A stretch of DNA of 64,000 nucleotides from the NCBI GenBank assembly GCA_024690425.1, contig JAILCT010000043.1, positions 1 to 64,000 on the forward strand, in the 5' to 3' direction. The notes under the pieces are model-generated. The model made no database searches. It was not told the DNA's origin and saw only the letters and a program-made list of their open reading frames with translations. Below are positions 51,232-59,961 of the stretch, piece after piece. The stretch's first letter is position 1. Each line of letters starts with the position of its first letter. A program made the translations under genes and the position numbers. The DNA comes from Lachnospiraceae bacterium (GTDB lineage Bacteria > Bacillota_A > Clostridia > Lachnospirales > Lachnospiraceae).

Positions 51232-52332
51232 ATGGCGGGATCGACATACGGAACCAACTTCAGGATAACCACTTGGGGAGAATCACACGGAACAGCTCTT
51301 GGCGCTGTCATTGACGGCTGCCCTGCGGGACTAAAGATAAACGAAGAATACATACAGGCCTTCCTTAACAGGCGCAAGCCCGGACAATCAAAATATACGA
51401 CCGCACGTGCGGAGGGCGACGAGGTAGAGATCCTCTCAGGTGTCTTCGAGGGCAGGACCACCGGAACGCCCATATCACTCATGGTACGCAACACGGACCA
51501 TCATTCGGCTGACTATTCGGAGATCGCATCCTATTACAGGCCGGGCCATGCCGATCTTACTTTTGACGAAAAGTACGGATTCAGGGATTACCGTGGAGGG
51601 GGACGTTCCTCGGGCCGTGAGACTATAGGACGTGTTGCCGCAGGGGCTGTGGCAATAAAGCTTCTTGAAGAGCTGAATATAAAGGTCCTTACTTATACGA
51701 AGTCGGTAGGAAGTATCAATGTTGATACTGATAAATTTGATATTGAAGAAATAAACAATAATCCGCTCTATATGCCCGATGCCCAGGCGGCAAAGAAAGC
51801 GTGTGACTTTCTTGATGATCTTAAGAAAAAGGGCGATTCTGCCGGTGGATGTGTTGAATGCAGGATAACAGGAATGCCTGCCGGTGTTGGCGAACCTGTA
51901 TTTGATAAGCTTGATGCCGCTCTTGCAAAGGCACTTATGAGCATTGGCGCAGTCAAGGCTGTTGAGATAGGCGACGGAATAACTGCGGCGGGAAGTACAG
52001 GCAGCAACAACAATGATGCCTTCCATACACAGGATGGAAGGATCGTAAAGATGACCAATCATTCAGGCGGTATCCTTGGAGGCATGTCTGATGGGAGCGA
52101 GATCATCCTGCGGGCCCATATCAAGCCCACTCCTTCCATAAGTATGGAGCAGGAAACCGTAAATAAGGGCGGGCAGGATATCCGGATAAATATAAAGGGC
52201 CGCCATGATCCCATCATAGTACCGCGCGCGGTGGTAGTCGTTGAATCAATGGCAGCCATTACTCTTGCTGATCTTCTCATGATTAACATGAGTGCCAGAA
52301 TGGACAATCTTAAAAAGATCTATTTATTTTGA
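51232..52332 (+). CDS. aroC: Chorismate synthase
   Basis: AroC converts EPSP to chorismate with reduced FMN as cofactor, the last common step to aromatic amino acids. The 366-residue protein starts 'GSTYGTNFRITTWGESHGTA' and has 'FLNRRKPGQSKYTTARAEGD', 'DYRGGGRSSGRETIGRVAAG' and 'NHSGGILGGMSDGSEIILRA', the three family signatures. It stands alone on the plus strand, convergent with the cNMP-binding-fold gene, whose last nine bases it overlaps. No other shikimate-pathway gene is in the window. Confidence 0.98.
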   Translation: MAGSTYGTNFRITTWGESHGTALGAVIDGCPAGLKINEEYIQAFLNRRKPGQSKYTTARAEGDEVEILSGVFEGRTTGTPISLMVRNTDHHSADYSEIASYYRPGHADLTFDEKYGFRDYRGGGRSSGRETIGRVAAGAVAIKLLEELNIKVLTYTKSVGSINVDTDKFDIEEINNNPLYMPDAQAAKKACDFLDDLKKKGDSAGGCVECRITGMPAGVGEPVFDKLDAALAKALMSIGAVKAVEIGDGITAAGSTGSNNNDAFHTQDGRIVKMTNHSGGILGGMSDGSEIILRAHIKPTPSISMEQETVNKGGQDIRINIKGRHDPIIVPRAVVVVESMAAITLADLLMINMSARMDNLKKIYLF

Positions 52333-52845
52333 TACATCAATGAACCGGTACTTACCGTTCAGATTATACTTTGGGTTGTTAGGATTATATACGGCATAAC
52401 CCCTTATGTTGCGCTGACTCTCCTTTATCAGCTTTTCATCCGGTTTATTCCCCTTCTTCATCTCATCCGTCAGGAGATCGATCTGTTTCTGCATGACCAT
52501 CATTGTCCGGGCCATGTTCTTCATTATATCGATAATATTCTTATGATTCTCCTTTACAAAATCACCCATCTCACCTGCAGTGACTCTCATTGCATAGACA
52601 TCAGAGAAAGCTACAACCGTATAGATCGACGGCGCGTTCATAAGAAGGCCGAATTCCCCGAAGCATGAATGGGGGCCTATGATACCCAGAAGGACTTCAT
52701 TATCGGTCCCATAGCCTGTATAGAGTTCAGCGTTCCCCTTGATTATCTTGTACATGTCAAGATTAACCTCTCCCTCCTTCAGGATCACGGAGTCCTGCGG
52801 GAACATCATCATCTTTGCATTATTCTCGTTATTTACTTCACTCAT
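52324..52845 (-). CDS. Cyclic-nucleotide-binding-fold protein without effector domain
   Basis: The 173 residues form one CRP-like cNMP-binding barrel ('ILKEGEVNLDMYKIIKGNAE', 'GIIGPHSCFGEFGLLMNAPS'). A helical segment 'MARTMMVMQKQIDLLTDEMK' follows, and the C-terminal tail ('IRGYAVYNPNNPKYNLNGKY') is Asn/Tyr-rich. No helix-turn-helix or other output domain follows, so it is not a DNA-binding CRP/FNR. The key Arg of cAMP sites is not obvious, and the ligand is unknown. It is the last of a short gene group (small membrane protein, propeller, this gene) and converges on aroC. The ribosome site is GGGGAGGTTTACGT. Confidence 0.85.
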   Translation of the reverse strand: MSEVNNENNAKMMMFPQDSVILKEGEVNLDMYKIIKGNAELYTGYGTDNEVLLGIIGPHSCFGEFGLLMNAPSIYTVVAFSDVYAMRVTAGEMGDFVKENHKNIIDIMKNMARTMMVMQKQIDLLTDEMKKGNKPDEKLIKESQRNIRGYAVYNPNNPKYNLNGKYRFIDVSK

Positions 52846-52862
52846 ACGTAAACCTCCCCGTA

Positions 52863-53924
52863 TCAGGCTTCATCCATAACCTTCATGATAACGATACCAT
52901 TGCCCTTGGCCACCTTGATCTCAGGTCCGTTCATTATCAGGGTATTGTTCTTAAGATCCACATTGAAGAAGGTCATTGTGTCAGTCTCATGATTGAGCGA
53001 CACCAGATGCTTATTATCCGGGAAGACAGCAATATCCTTAGGGTAATCGCCGCTTATCGGAAGCACGAACTTCTTCTCAAGGAGACCTGTCTTTTCATCT
53101 ATCTCAAATGCTCCGACCGAATTATCACCGGCATTGGAACAGAAGATATACTTGTAGTCCAGTGAGAACTTCATCGCACAGGCAGCTGAATCTCCGGCGT
53201 GGTAATCGTTTATTGTCTTAACAGTCTGAAGCTTGTTGAATACGGGATTGTCCTTTTCCTCAGCGTAGGAATAGACCTCTATCGTATTGCTGAGCTCATG
53301 GATGATATAGCAGAACTTACCATCCTTCCTAAACTTAATATATCTGGGAGCCGACTCCTGATCACACCTTACTATATCCGCGAGCTTAAGCTTACCGTTT
53401 GTATGATCAAACCTGTATATCTTCACATGATCAAGCCCCAAATCACAGGCACAGAGATAATGATTGTCCCTTGTCATCTTAACACAGCTCACGTGAGGCC
53501 TGAAGTTGCGCTCCGCGATACTTCCTATACCCTTGTGAAATACCTCATCCGTAATGCCGCCGATCGAACCGTCATCATTTATCTTAAGGACCGTGATCTT
53601 TCCGTCATGGTATCCGGCCACAAACAGATACGAATCAGTATAGTCGGTTGATACATAGCAGCCTCGCATACCGTTTATGGATGCCTTGTTAACAGGCTTG
53701 AGCTTCCCGTCCTTAACTATCTTAAAGGACTCAACTCCCATATCTGTTATGGAGTATATAAACCGGCCGTTATGGGATATGGTCAGATATGACGAATTGG
53801 TAATGGAAACATGCTCCCTCTCTGTGAGCCTGCCCTCCTTCACATCAGCATCATATATCCTTATACCCCAGTCATCAGAGCTCGTATAAGTCGATACGTA
53901 TGCAACATACTTATCCTTTTTCAT
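52863..53924 (-). CDS. Seven-bladed beta-propeller protein (YbhE/lactonase type)
   Basis: The 353 residues match the 6-phosphogluconolactonase (YbhE/Pgl) propeller family: repeating blades such as 'LTISHNGRFIYSITDMGVES', 'DGSIGGITDEVFHKGIGSI', 'RPHVSCVKMTRDNHYLCACD', 'APRYIKFRKDGKFCYIIHEL' and 'DYPKDIAVFPDNKHLVSLNH'. The family includes lactonases but also many proteins of unknown activity. No pentose-phosphate gene is nearby, so I call only the fold. It has no signal peptide, so it should be cytoplasmic. Its ATG is one base after the stop of the small membrane protein gene (TAATATG). Confidence 0.88.
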   Translation of the reverse strand: MKKDKYVAYVSTYTSSDDWGIRIYDADVKEGRLTEREHVSITNSSYLTISHNGRFIYSITDMGVESFKIVKDGKLKPVNKASINGMRGCYVSTDYTDSYLFVAGYHDGKITVLKINDDGSIGGITDEVFHKGIGSIAERNFRPHVSCVKMTRDNHYLCACDLGLDHVKIYRFDHTNGKLKLADIVRCDQESAPRYIKFRKDGKFCYIIHELSNTIEVYSYAEEKDNPVFNKLQTVKTINDYHAGDSAACAMKFSLDYKYIFCSNAGDNSVGAFEIDEKTGLLEKKFVLPISGDYPKDIAVFPDNKHLVSLNHETDTMTFFNVDLKNNTLIMNGPEIKVAKGNGIVIMKVMDEA

Positions 53925-53925
53925 A

Positions 53926-54138
53926 TTACCTTAATTCTCCCATCTCCATTGCAAGGTCTTCATGGAATTCCTCCTCATCATCCTTCTTCGATGAGGTGTT
54001 GCCGTTGTAGCTGCCTATGGTCACCCCATTCTTGACAGGTGCCATAAAGATACCTACTATGATCCCGAAGAAGAGACCCACAAGCAATATGAGAATCTTC
54101 TCCTTCCTCTTGTACAATGCATAGATAATACGCTTCAT
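53926..54138 (-). CDS. Small single-helix membrane protein, unknown
   Basis: The 70-residue protein has a Lys/Arg-rich start, one membrane helix ('ILILLVGLFFGIIVGIFMA'), then an acidic tail ('KKDDEEEFHEDLAMEMGEL'). The helix pattern and positive N-terminus suggest the tail lies outside. It has a strong ribosome site (AGGGAGGTAAGGTT) and is tightly coupled to the propeller gene, with the debranching-type gene 27 bases upstream. I do not recognise the family. Confidence 0.8.
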   Translation of the reverse strand: MKRIIYALYKRKEKILILLVGLFFGIIVGIFMAPVKNGVTIGSYNGNTSSKKDDEEEFHEDLAMEMGELR

Positions 54139-54165
54139 AACCTTACCTCCCTGTAGTGATTTTAT

Positions 54166-56058
54166 TCAGCCCTTTCCGGGCACGGATGTCTTCTTCCTGG
54201 CTCTGACCTTATCCTTCTCACTCTTAAGAATAAGGATCGTCCTTGCTCCTACCCTTACAAGCTTATTGCCGTTAGCATCTGTCTCTGTATCGTATCCTGC
54301 TTCTCCCCTGCCTTCCGTATCCGTAAGGTACTTAAATGAAAGACCGTCGGGAAGGTTCGGGAGTGCAAATGTATGATCCTCCCAGTGCATATTGACTACC
54401 ATATAGAAATAATCATCAGCCCTCTCACCCGCATACTCACCGCATAGCATTATTCCGATGTGCCTAATATGTGTATCCATCCCGGGATACCAGGCCTGTT
54501 CCGCGTGATATGAGATATCGGGGTATCCGCATGATCTTGTGTCAAGGAGGCTTGCTTCCTTCTCCATGTGCAGGATCTTATGTGCCTTCCTTAAGGCTAT
54601 GAGCATCCTGACATATTCATAGAGCTCGGTACTCCTCTTATTCATCCTCCAGTTAAGCCAGGTGATCTCATTATCCTGGCAGTAGGGATTGTTATTGCCC
54701 CCCTGTGAATTCATGAATTCATCACCTGCCATGAACATCGGCGTTCCCTGTGAAAGCATCAGCATTGTAAAGGCATTCTTAAGCTGCTTCATCCGAAGCT
54801 TTAGGATCGCATTCTTTCTTGTCTGTCCCTCAATGCCGCAGTTCCAGCTGTAATTGTAGGAAGACCCATCCTTATTGTCTTCGCCGTTTCTTTCGTTATG
54901 CTTGTAATCGTATGAAACAAGGTCGTTTAAGGTGAAACCGTCATATGACGTAAGATGGTTTATGACCCTGATCCTGTCCGGATTGCACCTTAGCCTGTAT
55001 ACAAACTTATGGAGCATGTCCTCATCACTCTTAAGGAAACGTCTTATATCTACGGAGTAATCCTGATTATATTCGGCCAGGCTTTCGTTTACGCAGCAGG
55101 GATCCCCTCCGTATATGCCCGATGCCTCATAGCGTTCGTAATATATCTTGGCATCCGTTATCATCGGATCTGTCGCAAGCACATCAAGCGGCAGATTGGC
55201 ACCGTAAATATGGAAACCGTCAACATGGTATTCAACCCTCCAGAACCTTAGGCAGTTGGAAATAAGGTTGCGGTTGACCTGCGCCGGAAAGTAGAACTGC
55301 ATTATGAGTTCTATACCGGCACCATGAAGCGCCTTCACCATGTCCTTAAATTCGGTAACAGAATCATCTGAGTATGTATATTGAGGCTTGGGGACCATAT
55401 AGCATCCCGGCTTAAATCCCCAGTAGTTGATCCTGTATTCGTCTTCCTTAAAGTTGCCATTCTCATCGACAGAGCCCATCCTGTAGTCCCTGACCTTATC
55501 ACACTCGTTAAAGTCATAGGCAGGCATGATCTCTATCTGGGTTATTCCAAGCTCCTTAAGATACGGGATCTTCTCTATGATCCCATAAAAGGTTCCCTTC
55601 CCCTTTACCCCTGAGGATGTATGTCTTGTAAAGCCCCTTACATGGAGCATGTATCCGATCACTTCGTTATAGGGCAGCTGAAGAGGCCTGTCTCCTTCCC
55701 AGTCATAATCCCGGTTGTAGGGTACCGCCTTCTCAAGCTTATATCCCGGCCTGTGGTCTCCCCACCTGCGCCTTGATCTTAAGCGCATCGTATAGGGATC
55801 CCTTACCTGCTCACCATCCTTAAAATACGAATATGTGACATCGTCTGCCTTAAGATCCTTTATAAACACAGACCTTATGCTTCCTTCGACGGCATACTCA
55901 TTCATATTTATGTTATAAAGGGTTTTGCCGTCGCTGCTATAGATCTTCAGATTAAGCTTGTGATCCATGGGACATGCCACACAGAACTGGATGCCTCCTT
56001 CTGAAACGTACGCTCCGTACGGATAAGCCCTGCCCGTTATGATATTGCTCTTGTTCAT
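54166..56058 (-). CDS. GH13 glycogen-debranching-type protein with degenerate active site
   Basis: The 630 residues have the layout of a GlgX/isoamylase (GH13_11) protein: CBM48-like N-terminus, barrel, and C-terminal beta domain. The barrel keeps 'LKELGITQIEIMPAYDF', 'NPYCQDNEITWLNW' and 'SYDGFTLNDLVSY', but the catalytic regions are eroded. Region I (about 252-260, usually DVVFNH) reads 'MQFYFPAQ'. Region II (about 278-287, usually GFRFDLA with the nucleophile Asp) reads 'VDGFHIYGA'. The general-acid Glu may survive in 'KIYYERYE', and region IV has Tyr-Asp instead of His-Asp. It is therefore probably inactive as a hydrolase, perhaps a glycogen-binding or regulatory protein. It starts at ATG 56058 behind AGGAATAATACG. 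Confidence 0.88.
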   Translation of the reverse strand: MNKSNIITGRAYPYGAYVSEGGIQFCVACPMDHKLNLKIYSSDGKTLYNINMNEYAVEGSIRSVFIKDLKADDVTYSYFKDGEQVRDPYTMRLRSRRRWGDHRPGYKLEKAVPYNRDYDWEGDRPLQLPYNEVIGYMLHVRGFTRHTSSGVKGKGTFYGIIEKIPYLKELGITQIEIMPAYDFNECDKVRDYRMGSVDENGNFKEDEYRINYWGFKPGCYMVPKPQYTYSDDSVTEFKDMVKALHGAGIELIMQFYFPAQVNRNLISNCLRFWRVEYHVDGFHIYGANLPLDVLATDPMITDAKIYYERYEASGIYGGDPCCVNESLAEYNQDYSVDIRRFLKSDEDMLHKFVYRLRCNPDRIRVINHLTSYDGFTLNDLVSYDYKHNERNGEDNKDGSSYNYSWNCGIEGQTRKNAILKLRMKQLKNAFTMLMLSQGTPMFMAGDEFMNSQGGNNNPYCQDNEITWLNWRMNKRSTELYEYVRMLIALRKAHKILHMEKEASLLDTRSCGYPDISYHAEQAWYPGMDTHIRHIGIMLCGEYAGERADDYFYMVVNMHWEDHTFALPNLPDGLSFKYLTDTEGRGEAGYDTETDANGNKLVRVGARTILILKSEKDKVRARKKTSVPGKG

Positions 56059-56091
56059 CGTATTATTCCTGACTTTTTAATATTCATGTAA

Positions 56092-57963
56092 TTATACCAC
56101 ATCAAAGGCCTCACTTCCAATGGTTTCATCACAAAGACCTGCTTCTTTTATAAACCTTGACTCCCTCTTTCCGTATTCATCTTTCTGTATCCCCAAAAGC
56201 CACAGTTTTTTCCTGCATCTGGTCATCCCGACATAGAAGAGCCTTCTTTCCTCAGCAAGCGCATCCCCTTCTTCGCATTTCTTAAGCGGGAATATCCCTT
56301 CCTGAAGACCTATCATCATCACATTATCGTACTCAAGGCCCTTGGCGGAATGTATGGTCCTCATTTCAACCATGCAGGGCCCGGGAATATCCGGACAAAC
56401 ATCATCTTCTGCATCATGATACCTGTCTATGTATAAGAGCCATTCCCTGATACTCTTAAAAGCTTTTGCTCTTTCAAGTATATCCTCTGCCAGTTCATCG
56501 ATATCCTCGTCCGTATCAGGCCTGCTTCTGTCCCTTTTATAATGTTCAAGCAGACCTATCCCCTTAAGTATATAGCTGACTGCGCCGTAACAATTCATTC
56601 CCCTTATAAAATCAATATCATGAAAAAGCCTGTTTATCCTCCCCTTATGTTCATCATCTTTGTAGCAGGACAGCATGTGCGCCCGCATATCTGTATCAGT
56701 CCCGATACAGTCTCTTGTCAGTCCCCTGTGCGGTCTGTTGAGTATCCTGAACATATCCTCTCTTCTGACGCCAAGACTTAACCTTAGATATGACAGTATA
56801 TCCTTGACCATTTCTCTTTCATAGAAGCCGGCCCTTTGATCCTTCCTTTTACAGGCTATCCCTTTATGCCTCAGGATCTCTTCCAGTATGTCCCCGCTCC
56901 TGGATATCCTGTACAGAACCCCGACAGTGGGGATCCCATCATTCTCTTTCCCTGTACCGACAAGGGATCCTATAACCTCTGCGCAGTATTCAGCCTCCTG
57001 TGCAGGAGATCTGAAGCATTTGTGAACAATACATGGTCTTGTATCTCCCGTGATACTTATCTGCTTCTTCTCAAATCTGTCGGTGTTATGGCCTATCAGC
57101 ATCCCGGCATGCCTGATGACCGGTCCCGGACAACGGTAATTAATGGTCAGGCTGACCTGTGTTACGCTGTTGTTGTCTGAAACAAAGCTCTTCATCACCC
57201 CGGGATCTGCTCCCCTGAAGGAATAGATCGACTGGTCATCATCCCCGACACAGAAGATGCTGCCCTCCCTGCCGGCAAGAAGCATCAGCACCCTGTACTG
57301 TCTTGCATCGATGTCCTGGAATTCGTCTACCAGTATGCTGGCATATCTTTCCTGCCATTTCCGCCTGATCTTCTCATTGCTCTCGAGCATCTTAAGACAG
57401 TCGGATATCATGTCGTCAAAGTCAATAAAGCCTTCATCCTTTACCAGGCGGTTATAATCTTCATAAACAAGGTCAAGGGCTTCTTCCTCATCCTCACCGG
57501 CCTTGTCCTCATGGACTTTCAATCCTGTTTTTCTGTATCCTGCAAGCTCACTTAAGCGCATGATAAATGACAGGTCATTGCATTTATCAATTCCCTTCCT
57601 GGCCGCTGTCATCTTCATGTATTCGATTTTTTTGTCTTTGGTTAATATTTTGGCCTTTTTATACAGGCCCTGACTTTTTAAAATATGATAAAATATGGAA
57701 TGAAATGTTCCGAATGTGATACTGCCCGGGGCATTTGTATCATTGATACCAGCCTCTTTGTAATATCTGCTTCTCATCTCCTGCGCCGCCGCCCTTGAAA
57801 AGGTCAGCACCAGGATCCCGTGCGGGTCTGTTCCGTGGCTCACAAGATACCTTATCCTGTTAACAAGGACTGCTGTCTTGCCTGAACCCGGCCCCGCCAG
57901 CACCAGCATGGGACCGTCCCCGTGCGTGACGGCCCTCAGCTGTTCTCTGTTCAGTTGTGTCAT
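56092..57963 (-). CDS. UvrD/Rep-family (PcrA-like) ATP-dependent DNA helicase, short form
   Basis: This is a superfamily 1A 3'-5' helicase of 623 residues, about 100 shorter than PcrA. All ATPase motifs are present: Q/Walker A 'VLAGPGSGKTAVLVNRIRYL', Ia 'ILVLTFSRAAAQEMRSR', II 'ILVDEFQDIDARQYRVLM', III 'VGDDDQSIYSFRGADP', IV 'LTINYRCP', V 'TIHSAKGLEYDNVMMIG' and VI 'FYVGMTRCRKKLWLLG'. The C-terminal region after motif VI is short, so the usual PcrA tail that binds RNA polymerase is missing. The role is DNA repair or replication restart; the exact orthologue is open. It starts at ATG 57963 behind AAAGGAGATAT. Confidence 0.94.
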   Translation of the reverse strand: MTQLNREQLRAVTHGDGPMLVLAGPGSGKTAVLVNRIRYLVSHGTDPHGILVLTFSRAAAQEMRSRYYKEAGINDTNAPGSITFGTFHSIFYHILKSQGLYKKAKILTKDKKIEYMKMTAARKGIDKCNDLSFIMRLSELAGYRKTGLKVHEDKAGEDEEEALDLVYEDYNRLVKDEGFIDFDDMISDCLKMLESNEKIRRKWQERYASILVDEFQDIDARQYRVLMLLAGREGSIFCVGDDDQSIYSFRGADPGVMKSFVSDNNSVTQVSLTINYRCPGPVIRHAGMLIGHNTDRFEKKQISITGDTRPCIVHKCFRSPAQEAEYCAEVIGSLVGTGKENDGIPTVGVLYRISRSGDILEEILRHKGIACKRKDQRAGFYEREMVKDILSYLRLSLGVRREDMFRILNRPHRGLTRDCIGTDTDMRAHMLSCYKDDEHKGRINRLFHDIDFIRGMNCYGAVSYILKGIGLLEHYKRDRSRPDTDEDIDELAEDILERAKAFKSIREWLLYIDRYHDAEDDVCPDIPGPCMVEMRTIHSAKGLEYDNVMMIGLQEGIFPLKKCEEGDALAEERRLFYVGMTRCRKKLWLLGIQKDEYGKRESRFIKEAGLCDETIGSEAFDVV

Positions 57964-57972
57964 ATATCTCCT

Positions 57973-58302
57973 TTATTCTTCGTCCAGAAACTCCTCGTTA
58001 TCAAGAAATTCATCAAAAGCATCGGCTACAGCCTCATACTCGTCATCATCCTCGATATAAGTAAGTTCCGGCTCAACATTGGGATCATTCTCGTCCTCCT
58101 TGTAACGGTAAAACCATACTTCACCGTCAGCATTCTCTCCCTTCTCATCAAGCGGGAGCAGAACGATATAATCCTTCTCGTCAACCTCCAGAATAGTTAT
58201 CACTGCACAATTGACAACCTTACCGTCTTCAAGCTCAAGTTCTACGGTCATCTCCTCCTCGGGAGTATTGTCATCGATATCCCTTATCTCTTCTTTAGCC
58301 AT
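57973..58302 (-). CDS. DUF1292 family protein
   Basis: This small acidic protein of 109 residues is about one-third Asp/Glu. The core 'TVELELEDGKVVNCAVITIL' and 'KDYIVLLPLDEKGENADGEV' match DUF1292 (YrzB-like), a Firmicutes family of unknown function. It is usually found near yrrK/mltG-type genes, but not here. It lies between gltX (23 bases upstream) and the helicase gene (9 bases downstream), on the same strand. The ribosome site is AAAGGATATAAC. Confidence 0.9.
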   Translation of the reverse strand: MAKEEIRDIDDNTPEEEMTVELELEDGKVVNCAVITILEVDEKDYIVLLPLDEKGENADGEVWFYRYKEDENDPNVEPELTYIEDDDEYEAVADAFDEFLDNEEFLDEE

Positions 58303-58325
58303 GTTATATCCTTTCTTTATGTCTT

Positions 58326-59777
58326 TTATGCCTCAAGCCTTGCGATACCGTCTTCGATACGCTTAAGTGACTCTTCCTTACCCAGTACCTCCATAAGTTC
58401 TGTGGCTCCGCCGGGTGTCATCTGCTTACCTGAAAGTGCGGTCCGTATAGGCCACATCACATATCCGTTCTTAACGCCCTTTTCTTCAACATATTTACTG
58501 AGGAGCGCATAGAGAGCATCGTTGGAATAATCCTCCTGCTCTTTAAGTAAGGGCAGCACATCCTTTAGAACCTCAAGAGATGATTCCGAATTCGTCTTCA
58601 TCTTCTTATGTGTATACATGCTTATATCGTAGTCCGGAAGCTTCTCGAAGAAATCAATATGGTCCTTTATATCCGGGAACACTTCAATCCTGGTCTTGAC
58701 CATCATTGCAATCTTCTTAATGTCAAGATCTTTTGTAATGACTTCCCTGATATATGGAAGAGCCTTCTCATAGAACTTGTCAAAGTCCATAGCCTTGATG
58801 TATTCACCGTTCATCCATTTAAGCTTGGTAAAGTCAAATACTGCGGGGCTCTTGCTCATATGAGTGTAATCGAACTTCCTTATGAGTTCATCAAGAGACA
58901 TTATCTCCTGGTTGTCCTCGGGACTCCATCCCAAAAGGGCCACAAAATTGACTACCGCCTCCGAAACGAATCCCTGCTCTATAAGGTCCTCATAAGAGGA
59001 ATGGCCGCTGCGCTTACTGAGCTTCTTGTGCTCTTCGTCCGTGATCAGCGGACAGTGGACATATACGGGAACGTCCCATCCGAAAGCCTCATATAGCCTG
59101 TTGTACTTGGGGGACGATGATAGATACTCATTACCTCTAACAACATGAGTGATGCCCATAAGATGGTCATCAATAACATTGGCAAAATTATAGGTGGGAT
59201 ACCCGTCTGATTTTATAAGGATCATGTCATCGAGCTCGGCATTGTCAACGGTTATATCCCCGTAAATCTCATCATGAAATGTTGTGGTTCCTTCGTTTGG
59301 ATTGTTCTGCCTTATTACATAGGGCCTGCCTTCGGCAAGATTTTTATCTATCTCCTCCCGGCTAAGGTGCAGGCAGTGCTTGTCATATACGCTTATCTCC
59401 TTACCGTCTACCACCCGTGTAAGGGATTCAAGCCTCTCCTTATCGCAGAAACAGTAATATGCCTTCTTCTCATCTATAAGCTGTTTGGCATACTTAAGGT
59501 AAATACCGGATGCCTGACGCTCGCTCTGGACATACGGCCCTACGCCTCCGTCCTTGTCAGGGCCCTCATCATGTATAAGTCCAGTATTCTTCATGGTCCG
59601 GTATATTATATCAACCGCCCCTTCAACATATCTCTCCTGGTCTGTATCTTCGATCCTTAAGAGAAAATCACCGCCCTCATGCTTGGCGATAAGGTAAGCA
59701 TACAATGCCGTCCTCAAATTACCCACATGCATCCTTCCGGTCGGAGAAGGTGCAAATCTTGTTCTGATCTTGGTCAT
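58326..59777 (-). CDS. gltX: Glutamyl-tRNA synthetase
   Basis: This class I aminoacyl-tRNA synthetase has 483 residues. It has the HIGH-type motif '[20 protein letters not shown]' and the KMSKS-type motif '[17 protein letters not shown]' (Lys-Leu-Ser-Lys-Arg). The GluRS '[15 protein letters not shown]' and '[20 protein letters not shown]' are also clear, and a helical anticodon-binding C-terminus follows. In many Firmicutes it charges both tRNA-Glu and tRNA-Gln. It is read from a strong promoter (next entry) and leads the unit with DUF1292 and the helicase. Confidence 0.98.
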   Translation of the reverse strand: MTKIRTRFAPSPTGRMHVGNLRTALYAYLIAKHEGGDFLLRIEDTDQERYVEGAVDIIYRTMKNTGLIHDEGPDKDGGVGPYVQSERQASGIYLKYAKQLIDEKKAYYCFCDKERLESLTRVVDGKEISVYDKHCLHLSREEIDKNLAEGRPYVIRQNNPNEGTTTFHDEIYGDITVDNAELDDMILIKSDGYPTYNFANVIDDHLMGITHVVRGNEYLSSSPKYNRLYEAFGWDVPVYVHCPLITDEEHKKLSKRSGHSSYEDLIEQGFVSEAVVNFVALLGWSPEDNQEIMSLDELIRKFDYTHMSKSPAVFDFTKLKWMNGEYIKAMDFDKFYEKALPYIREVITKDLDIKKIAMMVKTRIEVFPDIKDHIDFFEKLPDYDISMYTHKKMKTNSESSLEVLKDVLPLLKEQEDYSNDALYALLSKYVEEKGVKNGYVMWPIRTALSGKQMTPGGATELMEVLGKEESLKRIEDGIARLEA

Positions 59778-59819
59778 AATCTTCCGCTTTCTATAGTTTA
59801 TTCTTGATTCAACCTAATC

Positions 59820-59848
59820 ATTTTAGATGTAAGCAAATCCAATGTCAA
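59820..59848 (-). promoter_or_regulatory. Promoter of gltX
   Basis: The minus strand reads perfect TTGACA (59848-59843), exactly 17 bases, TAAAAT (59825-59820), about 42 bases before the gltX start. Confidence 0.75.
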
Positions 59849-59854
59849 GCATTT

Positions 59855-59894
59855 GAAGACACGGTGAGGACACGGGGACGGTTCTACTGTCTTC
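59855..59894 (+). repeat. REP-like dispersed repeat, copy D, with internal duplication (between gltX and prs promoters)
   Basis: It starts GAAGACACGGTGAG, then GGACACGGGGACGG and TTCTACTGTCTTC, so the left part is partly duplicated and the element is 40 bases. It sits exactly between the divergent promoters, 6 bases from each -35 box. Confidence 0.85.
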
Positions 59895-59899
59895 ATATC

Positions 59900-59928
59900 T
59901 TGACTATCAACATCATCAATGGTATAAA
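59900..59928 (+). promoter_or_regulatory. Promoter of prs
   Basis: The plus strand reads TTGACT (59900-59905), exactly 17 bases, TATAAA (59923-59928), 33 bases before the prs start. Confidence 0.75.
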
Positions 59929-59961
59929 TTATACGTATTTAAGAAGAAAACGGAGATGTAT

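Noticed and set aside
51116..51247. Longer start of the VanY-like protein at 51247
   Set aside because: It would overlap the aroC start and promoter; the extra residues resemble no signal and have no ribosome site.
57913..57924. ACCGTCCCCGTG in the helicase gene as a fifth repeat copy
   Set aside because: Only 12 bases match the repeat core; the GAAGACA/TGTCTTC ends are missing and the translated THGDGPM segment is normal for UvrD-type helicases.
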